DNA of 64,000 nt, taken from NCBI RefSeq assembly GCF_013409575.1, contig NZ_JACCCY010000003.1, positions 581,001 to 645,000 of the forward strand, in the 5' to 3' direction. Under the pieces are notes generated by a model. It saw only the letters and a list, made by a program, of their open reading frames with translations. It was not told the DNA's origin and made no database searches. This document shows positions 1-8,021 of this stretch, piece by piece; the first letter of the stretch is position 1; every line of letters begins with the position of its first letter. Both the position numbers and the translations under genes were made by a program. The stretch is from Macellibacteroides fermentans. Lineage in GTDB: Bacteria > Bacteroidota > Bacteroidia > Bacteroidales > Tannerellaceae.

Positions 1-243
1 CCTCTGACCAGGGTTCTGGGAACCATACGTAACCGGAGGAAGCACCATACACCGTACTCCCGATTCACTAAATGCCTTTTCGGCTGCATCCACAGAAGTA
101 CGATGAGACAAGATACAGTCGGTAAGATAAGGCAAATGATAATTATGCGGCTCGGTAGCTCCCCAGGGAAGAATAGCCACATCATAAGAAAGATCTTTTA
201 CGCTACCGTAACAGGAAACAGACAAATCAATTTCTTTATTCAT
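1..243 (-). CDS. creatininase family protein (partial, N-terminal 81 residues)
   Basis: The reverse strand reads from an ATG at 243 to the window edge without a stop. The segment LPWGATEPHNYHLPYLTD matches the N-terminal signature of the creatininase/creatinine amidohydrolase family, where the Glu, His and Asp bind metal. The family hydrolyses cyclic or linear amides; the substrate here is unknown. It lies 17 bp downstream of the YhcH-like gene on the same strand and is probably the last gene of an operon with that gene and the MFS transporter. The C-terminal two thirds are outside the window, so catalytic completeness cannot be judged. Confidence 0.82.
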   Translation of the reverse strand, partial: MNKEIDLSVSCYGSVKDLSYDVAILPWGATEPHNYHLPYLTDCILSHRTSVDAAEKAFSESGVRCMVLPPVTYGSQNPGQR

Positions 244-259
244 AATCAGCAAGTTTATT

Positions 260-706
260 TCATAGCTTCACCTTGGCGATGAGCTTCCGGATTTTTCCCT
301 CTCCAATTAGGGGAGCATGCGGATCTTCCGGGTACACAATCATAAATTCACCAGGTTGAAGATGTACAAATGTACTTGGTTTATCTGAATAAAGCGCACA
401 ATCGCCCTCTTTTTCGTATGGTTTTATTTCCTGTTTTAAATCTTCAATTACCTTCCAGCCAATAGTTTCGGCTCCTTCAAGCAGGATATGCACATCGATG
501 TAGTCGCGGTGCAGCTCTAGTACCTGTTTCTCTGCCGGCACACATTCTGGATTCACATTGTTGATAAACAGGTTGTCGCCATCAATCACAATACGTCCCA
601 GTTCGGCATGCAGAAGGTCGTTGTTCTTTACGTAATCAAAAAGCGTTTTGAATAGCGGATGAAGTGCCTCCACCCGGCTACTATTCGATAAATTGGATAC
701 AATCAT
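260..706 (-). CDS. YhcH/YjgK/YiaL (NanQ-like) family protein
   Basis: This 148-residue protein has the length and motifs of the DUF386 cupin family: a central ELHRDYIDVHILLEGAE stretch and a C-terminal YPEDPHAP segment that together supply metal-binding His and Glu residues. Family members act on sugar anomers; E. coli NanQ (YhcH) is reported as an N-acetylneuraminate anomerase, and others accompany sialic acid or uronate uptake genes. The gene lies 32 bp downstream of an MFS transporter and just upstream of the creatininase-like gene, which suggests a small carbohydrate uptake operon. No sialic acid lyase or epimerase is visible in the window, so the substrate stays open. Confidence 0.85.
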   Translation of the reverse strand: MIVSNLSNSSRVEALHPLFKTLFDYVKNNDLLHAELGRIVIDGDNLFINNVNPECVPAEKQVLELHRDYIDVHILLEGAETIGWKVIEDLKQEIKPYEKEGDCALYSDKPSTFVHLQPGEFMIVYPEDPHAPLIGEGKIRKLIAKVKL

Positions 707-738
707 TTTGTTGCTATTATAAAATGTTACGTATTATA

Positions 739-1980
739 CTATTCCAGCATATTGTCTGTTTTGGGTCGTAAAAAGAACAGCTGAGCTGCCAGGGCAATAA
801 AAACGATACCGGCCAGCATCGCAAATCCGGCACCCAAATTGCCTCCATCAGCCCACCGGCCAAGCAGGTCGGTTATAAATGCTCCGGCAAACACCCCCAC
901 CATATTCATCACCCCATAGGCTGTAGCACGATTTTTGGATGATACAAACTGGCAGAGAATAGGCATATTATTTGCATCAAACAAACCATATCCGATACCG
1001 AAACAAAGGGCTGCCCCCACTACGCTGATTAATCCACTTCCATATCCCAGCAGAAGCAGTGAAGGGATTGTCATGCCTAATCCGATGGCTCCGGTGTAAA
1101 CCCTGCCACGTATATTTTTCTGTACCCATTTATCCGACAAGATTCCTCCGGCAATAACCCCTATAAAAGAGGATACGGCGATGGTAATAGTCGCAATGGG
1201 TCCAGCCTGCGACATGGGGATATTCAAACTGTCGGCAAAGAGTGTAGGCAACCAGTTCTTGGTAGCCCATCCCGGCAGACTTGGAGCTGCAAAGTAAAGC
1301 AGGATAATCCAGAAAGAAAGGTTTGAAAACAACATTCCCAGTCCTTTAAATAATGACTTCTTTTCTTTAGGCGAAGCAGAAGATTCTGTTTTAGTCTCTG
1401 CAAAAGAACTTTTTTTATCCTTCAGAAAAATCATTAACAGGAGAGCATATACAATTCCAATAATCCCAAACCAATGAAAGGTGGTGTTCCATGAGAATGC
1501 AGCTGCTACGGTTGCCCCGAATCCTCCGATAGCCTGCCCGGTATACAAACCGGTCATATGTATCCCAACGGCCAGCGACCGTGATTTACCAGTATGATAG
1601 TCGGCAATCAACGATAATCCGGCTGGAATATAAAGAGCTTCACTAACTCCCATCAGTGCCCTGAGCCAATAAATCTGCTGAAACGTTTCCGCCTCACCCA
1701 TGAGGGATGTAACAACCGACCAGACAAATAAACTTCCAACAATTAACCATTTTCGGTTCATACGGTCAGCAATGATTCCTGAAATCGGACTCATCAATCC
1801 GTAAATCCAGAGAAATACAGCCATTAACCGGCCAAAATTAGTAGCCGATTGTAATTCTATAATATCAACCTGCATGGCAGATTTCATTGTAGATAACATT
1901 TGTCTATCCATGTAATTTAGTAATGCAACCCCCCAAAGCATCGCAACTACAAGCCATGGATAAATGTTTTTGTTTTTCAT
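739..1980 (-). CDS. MFS transporter (anion:cation symporter-like)
   Basis: The protein has 413 residues with about 12 hydrophobic segments and the cytoplasmic loop signature GIIADRMNRKWL after the second helix, typical of the major facilitator superfamily. The N-terminal segment LLNYMDRQMLST resembles the NYxDR motif of the hexuronate/anion:cation symporter and NanT-like branch. It probably imports a sugar acid or acylated sugar together with a proton or sodium ion. It is the first gene of a three-gene minus-strand operon (transporter, YhcH-like, creatininase-like), and a TAAATTTG -7 element lies 28 bp upstream. The substrate is an inference from the YhcH neighbour and is not shown by the sequence. 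Confidence 0.85.
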   Translation of the reverse strand: MKNKNIYPWLVVAMLWGVALLNYMDRQMLSTMKSAMQVDIIELQSATNFGRLMAVFLWIYGLMSPISGIIADRMNRKWLIVGSLFVWSVVTSLMGEAETFQQIYWLRALMGVSEALYIPAGLSLIADYHTGKSRSLAVGIHMTGLYTGQAIGGFGATVAAAFSWNTTFHWFGIIGIVYALLLMIFLKDKKSSFAETKTESSASPKEKKSLFKGLGMLFSNLSFWIILLYFAAPSLPGWATKNWLPTLFADSLNIPMSQAGPIATITIAVSSFIGVIAGGILSDKWVQKNIRGRVYTGAIGLGMTIPSLLLLGYGSGLISVVGAALCFGIGYGLFDANNMPILCQFVSSKNRATAYGVMNMVGVFAGAFITDLLGRWADGGNLGAGFAMLAGIVFIALAAQLFFLRPKTDNMLE

Positions 1981-2007
1981 AATACCGTGTTTTATAATTA
2001 GAAGTCA

Positions 2008-2015
2008 CAAATTTA
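2008..2015 (-). promoter_or_regulatory. -7 promoter element of the MFS operon
   Basis: The minus strand reads TAAATTTG, a full match to the Bacteroidota -7 consensus TAnnTTTG, 28 bp upstream of the transporter start. No clear -33 TTTG was found at the ideal distance. Confidence 0.5.
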
Positions 2016-2175
2016 TAAATGTTTTTCTATAAACAACCAATAATAAATAAATATTTTTATTATATTAACCCATATTTATAACAATACTATCGTAATGCAA
2101 GCTAAATGGGCATCTATTGGTTAATGTTGAGCAACCCCATTATATGTCTCAACTTTTCTTATATCTTTCGCGGAG

Positions 2176-2211
2176 AAAAGTATATACTTTTTGGTGAATA
2201 AGTATATACTT
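2176..2211. repeat. pair of TATATA-centred palindromes
   Basis: A perfect 16-bp palindrome, AAAAGTATATACTTTT, occupies 2176-2191. A second copy of its core, AAGTATATACTT, follows at 2200-2211. The same core recurs upstream of ychF (17211) and rsgA (57303), and a variant lies at 57775. It may be a protein-binding site; the function is unknown. Confidence 0.6.
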
Positions 2212-2392
2212 TTTATTCAAAAAGTACTAACAAATTTTACAACAAGGGATACATGTGACTCGCATGGAATAAGGCTTACACTGCCCAAATAATGGGTAAT
2301 GAAATTAAGATACCCGGTTGCATCAGATTTCGGAACAGGGATACAAAACAGTTGCTGTCCTGCTCAATTCCGACAATTAATTTGCAATAATA

Positions 2393-2546
2393 TCCTTCAC
2401 TTCCTTCACTTTTCAATCTAAACAACTATATGTAAGTCACATAGGTGTCGAACGGATTTAATTATCCTTCACTTTTTCATGAATATCCTTCACTTTTCAG
2501 CTATTTTCCTTCACTTTATGTTTCATTTTACCCTTTATCCTTCATC
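2393..2546 (+). repeat. six copies of a TCCTTCACTTT-type motif
   Basis: Copies start at 2393, 2402, 2465, 2486, 2507 and 2538. Five share TCCTTCACTT and the last is shortened to TCCTTCATC. Several continue into TTTTCA. Spacing between starts is 9, 63, 21, 21 and 31 bp, so this is not a simple tandem repeat and not a CRISPR array. The cluster sits immediately downstream of the AlkD-like gene. Confidence 0.75.
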
Positions 2547-2571
2547 CGGGAGGCGTCGGCTGACAAGAACA

Positions 2572-3288
2572 TCACTTGTTTTTGATCTGCTTAACAGATA
2601 AAAACGCTTTTCTTTCTGTTTCCGGATAGTGCTCAATGGCATATCTTAACGAAGTGCGGGGCATCAGACTTGCATTACGCTCAAGAAAATCGGTAAGCGC
2701 AGACCGGTCTTTTTTTCCTACTTCTCGCAACATCCATCCAATAGCTTTGTGCATAAGATCGTGTTCGTGATTCAGTAACTTCCCGGAAAGAGCGAACGTA
2801 TCCAGAAACTCGCCTTTACGTATAAATGCGATGGTCGAAACAACAGCGATACGTTGTGACCATAAGTGCTTACTCTCTGCCAGCTCATACAAGCGGGAGC
2901 GGTCTTTGTCCAAAAGGTAATTACCTACAATGTATGGACAGCTGATATCTACCAGGTCCCAGTTGTTAATATAATCGATATGATTCAGATAGAAGTCGTA
3001 TAATACACCTCTTTGGAGCTCGTTGGCTTTTTTAAATTGTTCCACCAGAATAAGTAAAGCACAAAGACGGGCTTCGTGGTATTTACTTTGTATCAGCAGT
3101 TCGATTTCCGAAAGGGGTGTATTTTTGTTTGCCTTCGCGATGCTTCGTGTAAGCGGAACCACCAAGCCCAGAAAGAGATCTCCTTCTGCATACTGCCCTT
3201 CTCCGGTCTTGAAGAATCGCTGCAGGAACGACGCTTTTTCCGGATTTGCAACAGACAGCAGCTCTTGCAATATGAAAGTGGCTGTCAT
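2572..3288 (-). CDS. AlkD-like DNA alkylation repair protein
   Basis: This 238-residue soluble protein has the helical HEAT-like layout of the AlkD family. Recognisable family segments are NWDLVDISCPYIVGNYL, LWSQRIAVVSTIAFIRKGE and HKAIGWMLREVGKKD; the Trp and Asp residues in these helices line the DNA-lesion pocket in characterised AlkD proteins. It probably removes positively charged alkylated bases such as N3- or N7-alkylpurines. Its ATG overlaps the stop of the upstream dehydrogenase by ATGA, which suggests translational coupling, though no functional link between the two is obvious. Confidence 0.9.
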   Translation of the reverse strand: MTATFILQELLSVANPEKASFLQRFFKTGEGQYAEGDLFLGLVVPLTRSIAKANKNTPLSEIELLIQSKYHEARLCALLILVEQFKKANELQRGVLYDFYLNHIDYINNWDLVDISCPYIVGNYLLDKDRSRLYELAESKHLWSQRIAVVSTIAFIRKGEFLDTFALSGKLLNHEHDLMHKAIGWMLREVGKKDRSALTDFLERNASLMPRTSLRYAIEHYPETERKAFLSVKQIKNK

Positions 3289-4247
3289 GGGCGTAATACG
3301 CGCGATACGGCACGGTCGCCTTCAAGAAAGCCAATTACATTATTGGCCACTGCACGGGCCATGGCAATGCGGGCATCCATGGTTTGGGTTCCGATATGAG
3401 GTGTAAGAACCACGTTGTCCATTTCCAGCAATTCGGGAAGCGGATAATCTCCGAACTCAAATACATCCAGTCCGGCTCCACGTATGATTCCTTCTTGCAG
3501 AGCCTTCACCAAAGCATGCTCGTCAACCAGCGGGCCTCTGCCTGTATTGATTAGGATGGCCGAAGGTTTCATCTGCTTCAATTCCGGTTCGCCTATAATG
3601 TGATACGTATCCTGGTTGTACGGAACATTTAACGATACGAAATCGGATTGAGCCAGCAACTCTTCCATTGACACAAAAGAAGCTCCCAGCTTTGTTTCTT
3701 CTTCGATATACAGCGGACGACGGTTGTTATATATCACATTCATTCCACAAGCACGGGCTCTTTTACAAAGGGCTTTGCCAATACGTCCAAGGCCAATAAT
3801 TCCTAAAGTTTGTCCGGTTATCGAAACCCCGAGATTCTCAAGGACTCCCACTTTCATAGCCTTTCCCAACGCACGGAGTTTCCTGTCACATTCTGTAATC
3901 CGGCGGGCCGTATCCAGCATCAATCCCAAGGCAAGATTCGCGGTAGGAGCTGTAACCGGGTCGGGGGTGTTGGCTACTGTAAGACCCTTGGACAGGGCAT
4001 AGGCAACATCAATATTGTTATATCCAACAGCATAATTGGCAATCAGTTTCAAGTTGACTCCCCGATCAATCAAAGCCTTGTCCACCGGAAAGTCAAACAT
4101 GGAACAAAGTACATCGTATTGGGGTATCATTTCCGAAATTTCATCGTAAGAAAAATCCCGGCCATTGGGGAATGTCACCTCATATTTGTTTTCCAATTCG
4201 GTAAAACCCTCTCTGAACATATCGAATGTAACAAGTATCTTCTTCAT
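3285..4247 (-). CDS. D-isomer-specific 2-hydroxyacid dehydrogenase
   Basis: The 320-residue protein has the NAD-binding signature LGIIGLGRIGKALCKRA in its middle and the family catalytic segments INTGRGPLVDE (Arg) and LTPHIGTQT (His), with a Glu between them. It probably reduces a 2-keto acid or oxidises a D-2-hydroxyacid with NAD(P); the GRHPR/glyoxylate-reductase branch is a reasonable guess but the substrate is unproven. The frame is open 14 codons further upstream. MKKILVTFDM was chosen because the family starts there and because the longer form would reach almost to the promoter. The end overlaps the AlkD-like gene by 4 bp. Confidence 0.92.
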   Translation of the reverse strand: MKKILVTFDMFREGFTELENKYEVTFPNGRDFSYDEISEMIPQYDVLCSMFDFPVDKALIDRGVNLKLIANYAVGYNNIDVAYALSKGLTVANTPDPVTAPTANLALGLMLDTARRITECDRKLRALGKAMKVGVLENLGVSITGQTLGIIGLGRIGKALCKRARACGMNVIYNNRRPLYIEEETKLGASFVSMEELLAQSDFVSLNVPYNQDTYHIIGEPELKQMKPSAILINTGRGPLVDEHALVKALQEGIIRGAGLDVFEFGDYPLPELLEMDNVVLTPHIGTQTMDARIAMARAVANNVIGFLEGDRAVSRVLRP

Positions 4248-4276
4248 ATCGTTCGTTATAAATTCTTTACAGGCGC

Positions 4277-4308
4277 CAAATTTAAACAAAACAAATCCTT
4301 AATACAAA
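4277..4308 (-). promoter_or_regulatory. promoter of the dehydrogenase/AlkD operon
   Basis: On the minus strand a TTTG lies 20 nt before TAAATTTG (4277-4284), matching the Bacteroidota -33/-7 arrangement. It lies 30 bp upstream of the dehydrogenase start and back to back with the promoter of the SpmAB gene. Confidence 0.6.
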
Positions 4309-4318
4309 GAAGAATTAC

Positions 4319-4326
4319 TACTTTTG
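4319..4326 (+). promoter_or_regulatory. -7 element for the SpmAB-ybeY unit
   Basis: TACTTTTG matches TAnnTTTG and lies 20 bp before the SpmAB start codon, in the divergent intergenic region. Confidence 0.5.
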
Positions 4327-4345
4327 TAGGTTAAAAGAGATTACT

Positions 4346-5584
4346 ATGGTATTGAACTACATCTGGATCGCCTTTTTTCTTGTTGCCTTTATGGTGGCAA
4401 TGGGCAAATTAATATTTGGCGGCGACGTAGCTGTATTTACAGATATAATTAACGCGTCTTTCGATTCAGCCAAAACCGGGTTTGAGATATCTTTAGGACT
4501 AACCGGTATCCTTTCGCTTTGGCTGGGGATTATGAAAGTTGGAGAGAAAGGCGGGGTTATCCAGCGCTTTGCAAAATTGGCTGCGCCGGTGTTCAGTAAA
4601 CTTTTCCCGGGGATTCCTGCCGGACATCCGGCTACAGGGGCCATATTCATGAACTTTTCGGCCAATTTGCTGGGATTGGATAATGCCGCCACCCCCATGG
4701 GACTAAAAGCGATGCAGGAGATGCAGTCTTTCAATAAATCGAAAGATACGGCCAGCGATGCCATGATCATGTTTTTATGCATAAATGCTTCGGGGCTTAC
4801 AATCATTCCCATAACCATCATGATGTACCGGGCGCAATTAGGAGCCGCCAATCCTTCGGATGTATTTCTGCCCATCCTGTTGGCAACATTTATCTCCACC
4901 CTTGTGGCAATCGTTACGGTGTGTTTGAAACAACGGATCAATATGTTGCAAAAGGAGCTGGTTCTCTTTTTCGGGGGACTTGCTCTTTTTATAGGAGGTA
5001 TCATCTGGTACTTCAGTACGCTCCAGCAGGAACAGATATCGCTTTATTCGACGGTGTTCGCCAATACACTTTTATTTACTATTATCTGCGGGTTCCTGAT
5101 AAGTGGAGTGCGCAAAAAAATAAATGTCTACGATGCGTTTATCGAAGGGGCAAAGGAGGGTTTTAAAACAGCGATAACCATTATTCCGTATCTTATAGCG
5201 ATACTGGTAGGTATCGGTGTATTCCGTGCCTCCGGAGCGATGGACTTCATAATAGAAGGTGTTAAATTCGGGATAGGATCTATGGGTATCGATACCGAAT
5301 TTGTTGGAGCACTGCCTACCATATTGATGAAACCGCTAAGCGGAAGCGGTGCCCGTGGGATGATGCTGGATGCAATGAATACCTATGGAGCCGATTCGTT
5401 TGTAGGCCGTTTGGCCTGCACTGCGCAGGGAGCCTGCGACACGACATTTTATGTGGTTGCCCTATACTACGGAAGCGTAGGTATCCGGCATACACGTTAC
5501 ACCGTACAGTGTGCTTTATTGGCAGATCTGGCAGGAGCCATTGCAGCCATCGTACTTGCTTATTTATTCTTTTCACACACTTAA
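4346..5584 (+). CDS. SpmA-SpmB fusion (nucleoside recognition/Gate domain membrane protein)
   Basis: The 412-residue integral membrane protein carries two Gate-type domains. The N-terminal half resembles spore maturation protein SpmA (GHPATGAIFMNFSANLLGLD, a well conserved stretch) and the C-terminal half resembles SpmB (LPTILMKPLSGSGARGMM followed by a GACDTTFYV segment). In Firmicutes these are separate genes needed for spore core dehydration. Bacteroidota do not sporulate, so this fused form must serve another, unknown membrane or transport role. It is followed 5 bp later by ybeY and appears cotranscribed with it. Confidence 0.88.
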   Translation: MVLNYIWIAFFLVAFMVAMGKLIFGGDVAVFTDIINASFDSAKTGFEISLGLTGILSLWLGIMKVGEKGGVIQRFAKLAAPVFSKLFPGIPAGHPATGAIFMNFSANLLGLDNAATPMGLKAMQEMQSFNKSKDTASDAMIMFLCINASGLTIIPITIMMYRAQLGAANPSDVFLPILLATFISTLVAIVTVCLKQRINMLQKELVLFFGGLALFIGGIIWYFSTLQQEQISLYSTVFANTLLFTIICGFLISGVRKKINVYDAFIEGAKEGFKTAITIIPYLIAILVGIGVFRASGAMDFIIEGVKFGIGSMGIDTEFVGALPTILMKPLSGSGARGMMLDAMNTYGADSFVGRLACTAQGACDTTFYVVALYYGSVGIRHTRYTVQCALLADLAGAIAAIVLAYLFFSHT

Positions 5585-5589
5585 CAAAA

Positions 5590-6024
5590 ATGGCAATAGC
5601 TTATTACGCGGAAGAGGTAAAACTTCCCGCTATAAAAAAGAAAGCGGTTGGCGACTGGATCAGAAAAGTGGCCTCGCTTTATGGCAAAAGAACAGGCGAT
5701 ATCAGTTACATCTTCTGTTCGGACGAGAAGATTCTGGAGGTTAACAAACAGTATCTTCAACACGATTATTATACAGATATAATCTCCTTCGACTATACTG
5801 AGGGAACTAAAATATCCGGTGACTTGTTTATTAGTTTAGATACAGTAAAAAGCAATTCCGAAAATTTCGGGACAGATTACACTGAAGAGTTGCATCGTAT
5901 TATTATTCACGGCATATTACATCTTTGCGGCATAAACGACAAAGGGCCGGGTGAAAGGGAAATAATGACTCAAAAAGAAAATGAGGCACTGGCACTTCTC
6001 CCTGGGGAAGATAGGAAATCATAG
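5590..6024 (+). CDS. ybeY: endoribonuclease YbeY, rRNA maturation factor
   Basis: This 144-residue protein belongs to the UPF0054/YbeY family of metal-dependent RNases that act in 16S rRNA 3'-end maturation and ribosome quality control. The conserved C-terminal motif appears as HGILHLCGIND. The first two metal-binding His are present, but the third (position +10 in HxxxHxxxxxH) is Asp. I recall similar Asp variants in Bacteroidota homologues. The start is the ATG at 5590, where the family begins; an open frame upstream overlaps the SpmAB gene and is not needed. mnmG follows 74 bp downstream. Confidence 0.93.
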   Translation: MAIAYYAEEVKLPAIKKKAVGDWIRKVASLYGKRTGDISYIFCSDEKILEVNKQYLQHDYYTDIISFDYTEGTKISGDLFISLDTVKSNSENFGTDYTEELHRIIIHGILHLCGINDKGPGEREIMTQKENEALALLPGEDRKS

Positions 6025-6098
6025 CCTATAACTCTGTATTACAGATATTTACATGCATCAAACAGCAATCGCTTACTGATACAATAAAAGTTTATACA

Positions 6099-7976
6099 AT
6101 GAATTTTAAATATGACGTAATTGTTGTGGGAGCAGGTCATGCCGGCTGTGAAGCCGCCGCTGCTGCTGCTAATATGGGATCCAGGACACTCCTCATCACA
6201 ATGGATATGAACAAAGTCGCACAGATGAGTTGCAATCCGGCTGTGGGTGGTATTGCCAAGGGGCAGATTGTTCGCGAAATAGATGCCCTGGGCGGATATA
6301 TGGGTATTGTTACAGACAATACGGCTATCCAATTCCGAATGCTTAACAGATCGAAAGGTCCGGCCATGTGGAGTCCTCGTGCCCAAAGTGACCGTGCCAA
6401 ATTTATACAGGAATGGCGGGGAATTCTCGAAAACCTCCCCAACCTTTACATGTGGCAGGATACTGTGCGTGAGCTAATCGTAGAAGATGGCAGGGTATGC
6501 GGGGTAAAAACATATATGAATGTAGAGTTCAGGGCAGGTGCGGTAGTGCTTACCAATGGGACTTTTCTCAATGGACTGATCCATATCGGTCGCACACAAT
6601 TAGGAGGAGGACGAATGTCGGAACCTGCTGCATTCGGATTAACCGAACAGCTGGTTAGCTTAGGTATGGAGGCCGGACGAATGAAAACCGGAACACCTGT
6701 ACGAATTGACGGACGCAGTGTTCATTTTGAAGAAACAGTAGAACAAAAAGGAGAAAATGATTTCCATAAATTTTCGTACCTCGACTATAAACCCCGAAAG
6801 TTAAAACAGCTTAGTTGCTGGACGCTTTATACAAACGAATCTGTTCATGATGTACTGAGGAGCGGACTGGCTGATTCACCGATGTACAACGGACAAATCC
6901 AGAGTATAGGTCCGCGTTACTGTCCAAGTATTGAAACAAAGATTGTAACGTTTGCCGACAAAACGCAACACCAGCTTTTCCTCGAGCCTGAAGGGGAGAC
7001 TACTCAGGAATACTACCTGAACGGATTCTCTTCTTCGCTGCCTCTCGACATACAATTACGTGCACTCAGAGAAATTCCGGCATTTAGGGATGTTCACATC
7101 TACCGCCCGGGCTATGCCATCGAATATGACTTCTTTATGCCTACCCAGCTGCATCATTCGCTGGAGACCAAACTCATCAAGAATCTTTTCTTTGCGGGTC
7201 AGATTAATGGCACAACAGGATACGAAGAAGCAGGGGGACAGGGTATCATTGCGGGGATCAATGCCCACATCGGATGCCATGGCGGGGATCCGTTTATCCT
7301 TGGCAGAGACGAGGCATACATTGGGGTTTTAATAGATGATTTGGTAACCAAGGGTGTCGACGAGCCTTATCGTATGTTCACATCACGGGCCGAATACAGA
7401 ATCCTGCTTCGACAAGACGATGCCGATGTGCGGCTTACTCAAAAAGCAGCCGAAATCGGACTTGCCAAACAGGATAGGCTGGATCTGCTGAAAGATAAAG
7501 AGGCCCTGTGTGATATGATAATAAGTTTTGCAAACAACTACTCTATAAAGCCTCAATACATAAATCCTGGATTAGAAGCTTTAGAGGCTACACCCTTGAA
7601 ACAAGGATGTAAACTTATCGACCTTATTACACGTCCTCAATTAAACATTAACAATCTGTCCGAGCTGGTTCCTTCATTCAGACAAGTTCTGGACAAGCTT
7701 CCGGAATCACGTAAGGAAGAAATTATTGAAGCAGCCGAAATACGGATTAAATACGATGGCTACATTCGAAGAGAACAACTGATTGCCGATAAAATAAACA
7801 GACTGGAACATATTAAGATTAAAGGGAAGTTTGTTTACAACGACATTCAATCGCTCTCGACAGAAGCCAGACAGAAGCTTACAAAGATCGATCCGGACAC
7901 CATTGCTCAGGCAAGTCGGATTCCTGGCATTTCTCCAAGCGACATCAACATATTACTGGTTCTTTTAGGAAGATAA
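6099..7976 (+). CDS. mnmG: tRNA uridine-5-carboxymethylaminomethyl modification enzyme MnmG (GidA)
   Basis: At 625 residues it has normal family length. The FAD-binding Rossmann motif VVGAGHAGCEAA is at the N terminus, and the GidA signatures GPRYCPSIETK and GQINGTTGYEEAGGQG are intact. With MnmE it installs the cmnm5 group on U34 of several tRNAs. It begins the long plus-strand housekeeping run (mnmG, ade, uvrC, dtd, MazG-like, deoC). gidA lies near the replication origin in many bacteria, which fits the parS-like site just downstream. Confidence 0.98.
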   Translation: MNFKYDVIVVGAGHAGCEAAAAAANMGSRTLLITMDMNKVAQMSCNPAVGGIAKGQIVREIDALGGYMGIVTDNTAIQFRMLNRSKGPAMWSPRAQSDRAKFIQEWRGILENLPNLYMWQDTVRELIVEDGRVCGVKTYMNVEFRAGAVVLTNGTFLNGLIHIGRTQLGGGRMSEPAAFGLTEQLVSLGMEAGRMKTGTPVRIDGRSVHFEETVEQKGENDFHKFSYLDYKPRKLKQLSCWTLYTNESVHDVLRSGLADSPMYNGQIQSIGPRYCPSIETKIVTFADKTQHQLFLEPEGETTQEYYLNGFSSSLPLDIQLRALREIPAFRDVHIYRPGYAIEYDFFMPTQLHHSLETKLIKNLFFAGQINGTTGYEEAGGQGIIAGINAHIGCHGGDPFILGRDEAYIGVLIDDLVTKGVDEPYRMFTSRAEYRILLRQDDADVRLTQKAAEIGLAKQDRLDLLKDKEALCDMIISFANNYSIKPQYINPGLEALEATPLKQGCKLIDLITRPQLNINNLSELVPSFRQVLDKLPESRKEEIIEAAEIRIKYDGYIRREQLIADKINRLEHIKIKGKFVYNDIQSLSTEARQKLTKIDPDTIAQASRIPGISPSDINILLVLLGR

Positions 7977-7984
7977 TGCCGTTT

Positions 7985-8000
7985 TGTTCCACGTGAAACA
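7985..8000. promoter_or_regulatory. parS-like ParB-binding site
   Basis: The 16-bp sequence TGTTCCACGTGAAACA fits the bacterial parS consensus TGTTNCACGTGAAACA exactly and is a near-perfect palindrome with one asymmetric base. It lies in the 45-bp gap between mnmG and ade, 9 bp after the mnmG stop. parS sites are loaded by ParB and usually cluster around the origin. No ParA or ParB gene is in the window. Confidence 0.8.
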
Positions 8001-8021
8001 CATTGCAAAAAAAAGAAAAAG

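Larger units (their letters stand above)
1981..2571. other. 591-bp gap without genes, repeat-bearing
   Basis: The gap lies between the MFS start and the end of the AlkD-like gene. It holds the MFS promoter at its left end, two TATATA-centred palindromes near 2176-2211 and a cluster of TCCTTCACTTT-type repeats at 2393-2546. No plausible coding frame or RNA gene was seen. Confidence 0.7.

Noticed and set aside
3810-4334. Plus-strand 174-codon frame opposite the dehydrogenase gene
   Set aside because: It is a shadow of the well-supported dehydrogenase and has no recognisable domain.
7977-8021. Purine riboswitch upstream of ade
   Set aside because: The gap is only 45 bp and is occupied by the parS-like palindrome; there is no room for a purine aptamer.
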